NCBI GenBank assembly: GCA_006176705.1
Contig: QRFJ01000483.1
Location: 586,795 to 650,794, forward strand
DNA length: 64,000 bases
Source of the DNA: Cocos nucifera
Taxonomy: Eukaryota; Streptophyta; Magnoliopsida; Arecales; Arecaceae
Reading direction: 5' to 3'
The position numbers were made by a program, and so were the translations under genes. The notes below the pieces were generated by a model. That model was not told the DNA's origin. It worked only from the letters and a program-made list of their open reading frames with translations, and did no database searches. Of the stretch, positions 45,178-57,100 are shown one piece after another (the stretch's first letter is position 1; each line of letters starts with the position of its first letter).

Positions 45178-48100
45178 TAGACTTCGATCGGATCTCTGAC
45201 CATTGGATCAGTGCGCATGTCCACGCCCAAAAAAAACATGCACCTAAGAAAGCATGCCTTCAGACTTAAAAAAAAAAAAAAAAGGCAGACACTAGCGCTG
45301 TGCCTGAAAAACTAAAAAAATTCAGAAAAAAAATCTGAACCTAAAAAAAAAAATAGAAAAAAAATTTAAATCTTAAAAAAAAACTGAAAAAATTCAGAAA
45401 AAAGTTTGAAAAAATTTTTAGAAAAAAATCCAAACCTAAAAAAAAAAAAAGAGAGGGAAGAAGATGCCCTTCTTCCCATTTTTTTATTTTCCTTTCTTTT
45501 ATTCTTGTAGTTTTTTTTTTTAGGGGCTTTTTTTTTTTCTTTTTTTTAGGCACTTGAAGGAAATGTAGGCGCCTTCAACGCCTTTTTTTTTTTTTTTTTT
45601 TTTTTTCAGACTTTTTTTTCAGGTTCAGCATTTTTTTCTGAAATTTTTTTTTAGATTCAGTTTTTTTTTGAAATTTTTTTTTCACGTTCAATTTTTTTTC
45701 TAACATTTTTTTCAGGCCGATCTATTTTTTTTGCACGTCTTTTTTCTTTTCAAGGCACCTCGCCTGTATTTTTCAGTATTTTTTAAAAAAAATGAAAAAA
45801 GATGTAAAAAATGATCTATTCTTTTCTGAATTTTTTTACTTTTTTTCAAGCTTTTTTTTTTGATTTTTTTCAGGCAACAGGCCTTTTTTTTTTATTTTTT
45901 TCAGGCGCATGTGCGCGCTTTTTTTCAGCCGACGCGCTCGAAAATGCACACTGATCAAATGATCGAGGATCCAATCAGATGTAGGCTGGGCTCAGATTGA
46001 CCGGAGCCTAGTCTAACTATATATATATATATATATAGATCAATCAGATAAGTATACGTACATGTACAATATTTAATTTTCATGTTTATGTACATATATA
46101 AAAATACAAAAACATTTTTATGAACATTATATATATAGGAATATATTATCAAATTAAAATATATTTTCCTTGTCTTGAATATATTTTATGATAATATCGT
46201 GAAAAAGGAAACCATAGGAGGTGCAGAACTGTTTCTAGTGTACTTTGTGATCACAGTGTCATGGAAACAAAAGTATAGATAACAAAGACGGCAACATCAT
46301 ATTTAGGCAATAAGAGAATCAAGATATAAAAAATAAGCATCATCATCAGAGACAAGGATATGATAAAATCATCATCCTGGAGTGCTGCAGCCTGAGATGC
46401 ATGTAGCATTTCAAAATAGGCATGAAGTAGGCGGAAACAAGACTAGGATTCTCAGGCATATAAAAGGAATATGGAGAAAGCTCCAGCAAGTGCTCAAATT
46501 TTCTATGAAGGATCAAAATCCATGGCAAGACCTCCTAAGACCTGGATGGAGGTTGTGAGAGTCATAAACAGTGACAGCCTTGCTAAGAATTTCAACATAA
46601 TGATACCGTATGAAGAATAGGAAAACCAGAATTACAGCAACTAATTAGTAAAGGCTTGTCTTTCATCAATTGTGGTTATGAGCATGATCTATGAACTTTA
46701 TAAGATGTGAACTAGAATTAGCAGATTGTTAAACAAAAATATGATATATTTAGTTCAGCATTTACCTTCACGGAAAAATAAAATAAGTAGGACAACATCT
46801 CAAAATTTCGATATGAAAAATAATTAAAAATAAAAAATCTTGGCAGACAGGCAGAAAACAAAAGAAATAGCATACAGGTTCAGTTTGTCTATGGAAAGCT
46901 TCAAGCCTTGACTTGAGGACTTCAGCCGTATCATCCTTCCTTTGAATCAGTGGCTCGCCGGTGACCTTCAAGAAGGAAAGATACCAACATAAGCACAGAA
47001 ATGCATATGATCATATGACACATCAAGTAAACAGAACTTGAACAAAAATATATGGTGTTCCAAGACGCTGCCAAAAACTCAGATGCAATAAATCTACTTA
47101 ATATGGCATGCATGAAAAATTTGCATCAGAAAGCATGCAACACAAGTTATGTGATAAAAGAAGTTTACAAATAAAAGAAGCAGTATCCTTGGTAGGTAAT
47201 AGGCACTCCTGTTAGGAGCAAGCCACAGAGGACCACAGATCTATATAAATACTGTGACATGTTTCTGAAAGAAGAAAATATTAGATGACTAGGTTATAAT
47301 AGATGCAATGAGCAACAATAGAAAGAACAGGTTCAACAAATTTGTAAAGCAAGAGGTTTCAAACTTTTCTGGCTTAAAGGTAGACCAACAATACTTGAAT
47401 ATCAATTAATTCTGTGATCTATATATCAATGGTCTATACAAAAATTTGAGGGCTATGATATTCTTGCACATTGAGCAAACAAACAAATTCTCTCAGACCA
47501 TCCATCCACACTATTGCCCAGCAAGACAACCCAAGAGGGGGGGGGGTGAATTGGATTTTTCAAAATTTAAACTAGTATGGTATTTTCAAAAACTAGTGAA
47601 GTGGAGTATGTTTTAGTTCTATGTAACTAAGTATGCAGAAATGTAGAAATGTAAATGCAATGAAATGAAGGAAACAAAGCAATCATAAACACAAAAAAAT
47701 TTATAGTGGTTCGGTGCTCATTGCACTTACGTCCACTCCCCAAGATCCACTTGGAAATTTCACTATAATCTCTCCAAGATTACAGCTGGATAGTTTTTCA
47801 AGGCTCACTATCCAAAACTTAATTAGTTTTACACCGGCTTACCAACCACAACTAATCCACAAGCCAACCCTTGGCTTACAATCCAATTCCTAGGCTTGGA
47901 TGGGCCTTCTCCTTAGCTTCAAAATCCTATTGAAGCTAAGTTACAAGAAGAAAGAAAGTTGAATAATAGAAAATGAACAAAAGCTCCTTTGATGAGCAAG
48001 TAGGTCGATGAAGCTTTTTGGAATCTTCTTTGATGAAGGCTTTTGAGCTTTTAAGCTTGTCTTCTTGCTGAAAGAAATATCTTGATTTGATGTTTCTTGG

Positions 48101-51100
48101 AGTTGGGAGTTGAATACTCTCTATCCAAGGCTTTTTGGACACTTTCTCTTGACTTTTTGATCTCTCTTAATGATTAATTTGTCATCTCACTTCCTCCAGA
48201 TGTTTTATAGCTTATTCCCCACGTTTGGTAGGCTGGAGAAGGGCATTTGACCGTTAGAGAAGTGAAAATAGCCGTTTGAACCATTTCTGTACAGTTCTGA
48301 CCATTCTACAGAAAAAAGCCGTTGGGGCTCGAGAGAAATGAAAATAGCCATTTGAACCATTTCTGTACAGTTCTGACCATTCTGCAGAAACTAGCCATTG
48401 GGGCTCGAGTCAAATTAGCTCGAGAGAAGTAAAAATAGCCGTTTGAACCATTTCTGTACAGTTCTGACCATTCTGCAGAAACTAACCGTTGGGGCTCGAG
48501 TCAAATCTCAAATCGATTCGAGCCTCAGCTTAAGACCTTTTACTCTACTCGTTCTTCTGCTCGAGATTTTTTACTCTGCTCGATCCTCAACTCATGGATC
48601 TCGAGTCGACTCGAGCCTCCACATGAAATCGTTTCAACTTTTGTCCCGAAAATCATGTCCTCTGTGTTTTTCTTGCAACTTCAACTCGTGAACCTCGAGT
48701 CGACTCGAGCCTCTGCTCAAGACCCTCCAAATTTCATCCTAAAAATTTTGTTCTCTGTATTTTTCTACGACTTCAACTCGAGAACATCGAGTCAACTCGA
48801 GGATTTTTTATGCTGAAAAATTATAACTTGCCTAAATGTTTTTCTCTTCAATTTTAGATTTAAGATGTCTCTTTCAAGCCTTGCTTTAGGTGTTATTCAT
48901 GCCTCAAAATCCTTCAATATTTCCTCAATGATCGTTAAACGCACTTTTTAGAGATTTTCCATTTGATACTCTACAATTCATCCTGAAATATGATCTCAGC
49001 CAATTCATTAGTCCAAACAATATACTCAAATGTTTTGTTCATCCTCAAAATCAATCCTTGGGGTTAACAATCTTCCCTTTTTTTGATGATGACAAAACTT
49101 TGAGTATAGAAGCAAGAGATATACAATGACATGAATGCATTTGGGAAAATCCCTTTACATAGTTTCATATTTAGCTCCTCCTCAATTCATGCTCACATTT
49201 TTAATATCAATTTAGAGTTAAATTTTCTATTTGTACTTTTTTTTTTGAGTGGTAAATTGATAGCATATATCCATATGTGTGACAAGCATCAATATTAACC
49301 AATCAATGTTTCATATGAGTCAAAGCATACATTTGATACATAGAGTATGTATGATGATATAAACTTCAAACTCATAATGCACATCATATATGCTGAAAAT
49401 TTTAACCTTAATATATTCAAAGTGAATGAATGAATATATGCTCATATACATATTAAGCCAAAATGCATCAAAGCATACATTATATACACAGCCATTTTCA
49501 AGATGAGTAATTATAAATATATGCTCATATACATTAAGCCATTTTCAAGATAAGTAATTATAAATATATGCTCATATACATATTACTCCTTTTTGTCATC
49601 AAGCAAAAAGGTAAAATAAAGACAAACATTCCACGAGATCAACTTAAGAGATTGAAACAATGTAAGGGTAAATAATCATAAGTTTCATTGCATTTACAAA
49701 ATGAGTGTGTTCTGTCTCAACACACCATGATACAATGAAACACTAAGTTCAAAACAAGACCAAGTTAAGCCATTACATATATAAGTGTCAAATACATAGA
49801 GTCAAATACAAACATGTATTCCCAATACATAATCCTAAGAACAATAAGTAGCTAGACATCAGAGCCTATGAGGCTACTCATCATCAGAAGGAATCTCTAA
49901 TGTCTTGAATGAGGCTCGTGAGGTGGAAGGTCTGGCTCTCCTGCTTCTGATCCTAGCAGATGGCCTGGCTATCTGCGAGGGACTAGGTCCCACACGGGTA
50001 TAGACCCTCAGTGATGGTCGACTCTCACTTATGGATACCTGAGTGGACTGACTAGGTGACATAGGTGGAGGTGGAGGTGGAGGTCGAGGCATGGCTGCCC
50101 TGGACACTACATCAACTACTGCTGCTAGTATCACACCTGGAGCAAGTCTCTCGATCTTTCCTATCAGACTTTCCATAGCTCCAAGCACTGAGATGATGCC
50201 CTGCTGTTGTACCTATCCTATTTCAGTAATGGCTGCCATCATCTCTGTCTCTCCAAACTCGACTCTCCTCCTGAGCTAAGCAAGCTCCTCAATAATACTG
50301 GAGTGATCATGTGTGTGCTCCCTCTGCTCTAAAATGGTGAGCCTCTGAGATATAGATCTTATCTCTGCCTGCACATCCTCCACCTTCTCAGATAAACCCT
50401 GTATGTCTCTACTAACTCTAGTGGAAATCATATCTGCCAACCTCTCCATGGATGTAGAGTCAGTAGGTGGTGGCTGACAGAATCCATCTGTGGGTGGAGC
50501 TCGAGGAGTCATAGGTGTACTAGAATCAAGGTCAGGTGCATCTCTAGGTGCAACAGGGGTAGAGGGCTCTCCTGCCTCCACTATCCTAGGCACTCCTCTC
50601 TTGACCAGAAATGTTCTTAACCCATCTTCCTCTACATGATACTACATTCTGGTTAGAGCTCTCATGTCATATACATCAAAGTGAGACTGCTTCTTCATTC
50701 TCCAGTGATACTCCTACTGTCTCAAAGATCCTGGTCAAGGCCATGACATAGGGCAAACACACCTTGTTCCTAGATGCTGCCTCTATCATCTGATGCATTA
50801 TAATCCCTAGCAAATTTATCTGAGTACCCTGAACCATCAGATACATCATGCACAGCTCTCTTTCAGATACAAAGTCATGTCTATCTAATTTGAGAATAAA
50901 AATTCCACCGATGATGTGATGCAATACTCTCATCTCCACAGATAAAGTGAGTGCTAGCACATCTCCTACAATGTCATCCCTACCCATAATTAACCTCAAT
51001 CTCCTTTTCTTGTCAGATAATTTATCCAATACAAACCTTCTTTGGTGATTCCAAAAATCTGAGCCAAACTCTCCCCAATCACTTCAATTTGTATACCTTT

Positions 51101-54100
51101 GACTGTAGTTACAATTTCAGAAAATCCCCTTTTAAGATTTTTATAGAACTCTCTAACCAACTTAGGGTACATGGAGATGTTCATTTTACAGAAATTTCTC
51201 CATCCCATCCTATCAATCCAAGTCCCAATAGAAAAATTGTAATTCTCAAAGAACTCAAAATCAATTCTCCTTTCCATAGTTATAGCTCTAGTGGCCATCC
51301 TACCGACAGGTGAAGGTGGTGGAGGGGGTGAGTTCGGTATACCTTGATCTTGTAGAGGTTCTTCCTGAACGGGTTCCTCGGAGGGTTGAGAAATCTCAGT
51401 TGGTTGGGATGCCGCCCATTCCATTCGGGCTTTCCTTCTCTTCTCCCGTTCTTCGGCTCCACAGGTGTTACAAATCTTTCGCACTCCTCGCCTTTCTCTA
51501 ACCATTGATCCAAATCCAACCTCTAACTTCACGAATCTAAGGGAGTAGTTGGTAAGGAGGCAAGCAGACACTGTTGAATTGAGTTTGGGGGGAAGAGGAG
51601 CCCTCTGCTCGCCAAAACGAAGGATCCCTAGGGCATCGCGAATAGTCATGAGTCCATTTTAACGCCTGTGGCCCCGACCCTCGAGTCGACTCGTGGTTTT
51701 GAATTAGTTTGCTCGAGTCAACTTGAGCAATAGTTCTAAAACTTTTAAAGTTTCATAAGAAATTTTGGCATTCAACCCATGTCTAGTTATTTTCCTAGAT
51801 ATTGATCATTGATAATATACACACGATTTGATTCTTTTGGATTTAATTTGATTTACCTAGAATTATGAAAAATAAAATTTAATCAGGTTGATAGCAAAGT
51901 CCTAAGTCTCTTCTTATTACACTAAATCTTTCTTCACTAAGAGGTTTTGTGAATATGTCAGCTAATTGTTTATCAGTACAAATAAATTCAAGCATCATAT
52001 CATTATTTTGGACATGATCTCTTTTGAAATGATGTCTTATTTCAATGTGTTTGGATCTTGAGTGTTGAATTAAATTTTTAGTCAAGTTGATTGCACTTGT
52101 ATTATCACATCTTATTGGTATCTTATTAAGTATAATCCAAAATCTTCTAGTTGTTGTTTGATCTATAGAATTTGTGCACAACAACTCCCAGCAGCAATAT
52201 ATTCCTCTATCATAGATAGTGCTACTGAGTTTTGTTTCTTACTAAACCAAGTAATTAAATTTATTCCAATGAATTGACATGTGTCACTAATGCTTTTTCT
52301 ATAAAGTTTACAACCAGCAAAATCAGCATCAGAATAACCAATTAATTCAAATTGAAATGATCTATCGTACCATAATCCTACATTAAGTGTCCCAGATAAG
52401 TATCTGAAAATTCTTTTAACAGCAAGCAAATGTGATTCTCTAGGGTCTGATTGATACCTAGCACTCATGCAAACACTAAATACTATATTTGATCTACTTG
52501 CAGTAAGATAAAGAAGTGAGCCGATCATACCTCTATACAATTTTGTATCTACCTTCTTACACTTCTCATCTTTGTCAAGTTTACCTGATGTACTCATTGG
52601 TGTACCAATTGGTCTTGAGCTCTCCATCCCAAACTTCTTAAGTATTTCCTGTGTATTTCGTTTGGTTAATAAAGATTCCTTCATTTTGCTTGATTTGAAG
52701 TCCGAGGAAAAAATTTAATTCTCCCATCATGCTCATCTCGAACTCATCCTGCATTAGCTTGGCAAATTCTTGACAAAGGGATTCATTAGTATCAAAGATA
52801 ATGTCATCCATATAGATTTGTACAACCAATAGATTGTTATCTTTTCTTTTTAAGAATAAGATTTTATCTACATTTTTCCTAGTAAATTCATTATCTAATA
52901 AGAATTTGCTTAATCTCTCATACCATGCATGTGGGACTTGTTTTAGTCCATATAAAGCTTTATGTAATCTAAACGCATGATTTGAAAATATATGATTTTC
53001 AAATCCAGGTGGTTGTTCAACATACACTTCCTCGGCTATATAACCATTAAGAAATGTACTCTTTACATCTATTTGATATAATTTAAAATTCATAAAATAT
53101 GCAAATGCAAGCAATAGTCTAATTGCTTCTAATCTAGATACTGGGGCAAAGATTTCATCAAAATCAATGCCTTCTTTCTGATTGTATCCTTTTGCTACTA
53201 ATCTAGCTTTATTTCTTATGATAGTACCATATTCATCTAATTTATTTTTATATACCCATTTAACTCCAATTATTGGATAGTCATTTGGTCCCTTATTTCT
53301 TTCAAATTGATTTAATTCCTCTTGGATGGCATCTATCCAACATGGATCATTTTCAGCTTCTTCTATTGACTTAGGTTCAATTTGTGAAATAAAAGCTAGG
53401 TAATTATTTATATTTCTAAGATAAGACCGTTTTTTTACTCCTTGTGATGGATCACCAATTATTAGATCTTTAGAATGTCCATGTGCATACTTCCATTCTT
53501 TTAGTAACTCCTTTCCTAGATTATGAGAAGGCTCTTTATTCTTTTCTTCTTCATTGTTTTGAGGTGGTACATCTTTTAATGTGATATTATCTATCTTATC
53601 ATTTAAATCACTTACATCCTCATCTAAACTATTTTCTTTTCTAGATAATTTATCATTATAGTCATCAAAGATAACATGAATTGATTCTTCAACAACGAGA
53701 GTTCTCTTGTTGAAGACTCTATATGTCTTGCTTGATGAGGAATATTCCAAGAAGATACCCTCATCTGACTTGGCATCGAATTTTTCTAAGTTATCTTTTC
53801 CATTATTTAGTATGAAACACTTACAACCAAAAACATGAAAATAGTTTATGTTTGGTTTTCTATCTTTCCAAAGCTCATATGGGGTTTTCTTTAAAATAGG
53901 TCTTATTAACATACGATTTAATGTGTAGCATGCAGTATTTATTGCCTCAGTCCAAAAGTATCTAGGTAAATTACTTCCACACAACATAGTTCGTACCATT
54001 TCTTCTAATGTGTGATTTTTTTCTACTACATTTTGCTGCAGAGTTCTAGATGCAGAAAAATTATAATCAATTCCCTTTTCATTATAAAAGTTTTCAAAGT

Positions 54101-57100
54101 GTTGATTTTCGAATTTGATGCCATGATCACTACATATGCATATAATCGATGTATTCTTTTCATTTAAAACTTTTCGATAAAATTTGGAAAATGCATTAAA
54201 AGCTTCATCCTTTTGTGCTAAAAACATTACCCATGTGAATCTTGAAAAGTCATCTACAATTACTAAACCATATTTCTTACCTCCTAGACTAGTAGTCCTT
54301 GTAAATCCAAATAAATCCATGTGTAGCAATTCTAAAGGTCTAGAGGTTGAAATTATGCCTTTTGATTTGAAGTTCCTAGTTTGTTTTCCAAATTGACATG
54401 CATCACAAATTTGATACTTCTCAAAATTTAATTTTGGTAATCCTCTTACAGGATCCTTCTTAATTAATTTAGAAAGTAAGTCCATACTAACATGACCTAA
54501 TCTACGATGCCACAACCAATTAGTTTCATTGACATTGGCATCCATTACCACAAGACATTGACCGTTTTTCATGTGTAGATCATCGAGATCCATCATGTAT
54601 ACATTGTTGTGTCTATGTCCTATGAACATGATACCATTGTTATTGGGACTAGAAACAATACATAGCAAAGATTCAAATGTGACCTTAAATCCTTTATCAC
54701 AAAATTGACTAATACTAAGCAAATTGTGTTTTAACTCATCAACTAATAATACATTTTGGATAGATGTAGGAGTAATGCGAATGTTACCGACGCCAATGAT
54801 GCACCTCTTTCCATTGTCACCAAATATAACCACTCCTTTATATTCAAAAGTAACAAATTGAGATTTGTCACCCGTCATGTGCCTTGAACAGCCACTATCG
54901 AGATACCAAAATCGTTTCTTGTCATGGACTACAAGACACTCCTACACAAGAAAATCAAGTTAAGTTTTTAGGTACCCAAATCATCTTGGATCCTTTGGGG
55001 TTAGTGCTCATAGTTCCTTTTGAAATCCATATCATTTTAACCATTTTTTCATTTAATTTTTTGAAATCATATGCATAGGATTTGTGACCAATTTTACCAT
55101 AACAATAACATGAGATGTTTAGGGTAGAATATGATGAAGCTTTGACAAATAGATTTTTGAATAGTTTTTATTTCTTATGAGGTTTAAATCCTAATCCAGC
55201 CTTGTTAAAAACAGCTCTTTGTTCATTTAGTAGCATATTTAATTTTTCAAAACTATAAGTAAATCTTTCTACAAATGGTTTGATTTTTGCTAATTCATCA
55301 TTCAATTTCTGATTTTCATTAGTAAACAAATTCAATTTTTCAAAAATCATTTTTTTTCATGAATAAGTTCAAAATTTAGCTTTCTCAAATCTTTATTTTT
55401 TAAGATTACTTTTCTATATTCAGTCATAAGTTCAGAAAAAGCATCTTGTAATTCATCAAATATAAAATCTAAAGGATTTTCAGCATTTACCTCCTCATGA
55501 TGTGCCATGAAGCAAAGATTGGCCACCTCTTGCATTTCTTCTTCGGAGCTAGAATCCTCACTATCGCTCTAAGTGGCCATCATCGTCTTTTTCTTGAACC
55601 TTTTGGATGTTTTCTTGAGAAGGGGGCAGTCCATCCTAAAATAGCCCGGTTTCTTGCACTCGAGACAAATAGATAGTTCCTTCTCTTTCTCTTTCTCCTT
55701 TTCTTTAGTTGGCTCACTCTTGAAAGTCTTCTTCTTGAATCCTTGCTTCTTTTTTCTCATAAACCTCTTGAACTTTCTTGCAATCATGGCCAAGTCTTCT
55801 TCTTCCTCCTCTTCATCAGATTCCTCACTTTCATTATCCTTGGAGGTAGTTGTCTTGGGAGCTATGGTCTTCTTCTTCTTCTTCTTCTTCTTCTTGATTT
55901 TCTCCTCCATATTTTGCCTCATGTTCAATTCATGAGTCATTAAAGATCCAAGAAACTCTTCCAATGGCAGCTTGTTAAGGTCTTTGGCTTCTTGGATGGC
56001 GGTGACTTTCGCTTTCTAAGCATTCGAAAGTGACCTAAGAATTTTTCGAACAAACTCATTGTTAGTATAAGATTTACCTAAGCTTTTCAAACTATTTATA
56101 ATATCGATAAATCTAGTAAACATTTCAAAAATAGATTCATTTGATTTCATCTTAAACAATTCATATTTGTGAACAAGCATATTTATTTTAGACTCTTTTA
56201 CTTAGTTGGTATCCTCGTGGGTGACCTCTAGCCTATCCCAAATTTTCTTAGCCGATGCACATGTAGAGATTCTATTAAATTCATTAGGATCTAATGCACA
56301 ATATAATACATTCATTGCCTTAGCATTCAATTCTATCATTTTCATATCATGCTCATCCCAATCCTCTTTCGGTTTAGGGATTTCATTATTTTCTACCTTA
56401 ATTGTGGGAGTGTATGGACCTTTGATTATCACTCTCCAAAGTTGATAATCAAGTGCTTGAATGTAGATACGTATGCGTACTTTTCAATAAGTGTAATTTG
56501 TTCCATTGAACAAAGATAAACGGTTGGTCGATTACCCTTCGACAAGAGATGTACTCATTTAGGTTCCTATTTGATCTTAACTCTTAATTGTTAAATTAAA
56601 TGAAATGAGTACCAAGCTCTGATACCACTTATTGCCCAGCAAGACAACCCATGAGAGGGGGTGAATTTGGTTTTTTAAAATTTGAACTAGTGTGGTATTT
56701 TCAAAAACTAGTGAAGTGATGGAGTATGTCTTAGTTCTATGTAACTAAGTATGCAGAAATGCAGAAATATAAATGCAATGAAATGAAGAAAACAAAGCAA
56801 TCATAAATACAAAAAAATTTATAGTGATTCGATGCTCCTTGCACCTATGTCCACTCTCCAAGACATTCACTATAATCTCTCCAAAATTACAGCTGGATAG
56901 TTTTCCAAGGCTCACTATCCAAAACCTAGTTGGTTTTACATCGGCTCACCAACCACAACCAATCCACAAGCCAACCCTTGACTTACAATCCAATTCCTAG
57001 GCTTGGATGGGCCTTCCCCTTAGCTTCGAAATCCTATTAAAGCTAAGTTACAAGAAGAAGGAAAGTTGAACAATAGAAAATGAACAAAAAGCTTCTTTAA

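Larger units (their letters stand above)
42969..46875 (-). other. ADK intron 5
   Basis: A 3.9-kb intron between exons 5 and 6, with donor GTATGC and acceptor GTTGTAG. It holds two AT microsatellites, a GT/GA microsatellite, a possible hAT-type remnant and a fold-back element, listed separately. No coding signal. Confidence 0.85.

Noticed and set aside
50091..51501. Plus-strand frames opposite the extra ORF of F
   Set aside because: They are antisense shadows. The minus-strand frames have the composition and motif blocks of protein.
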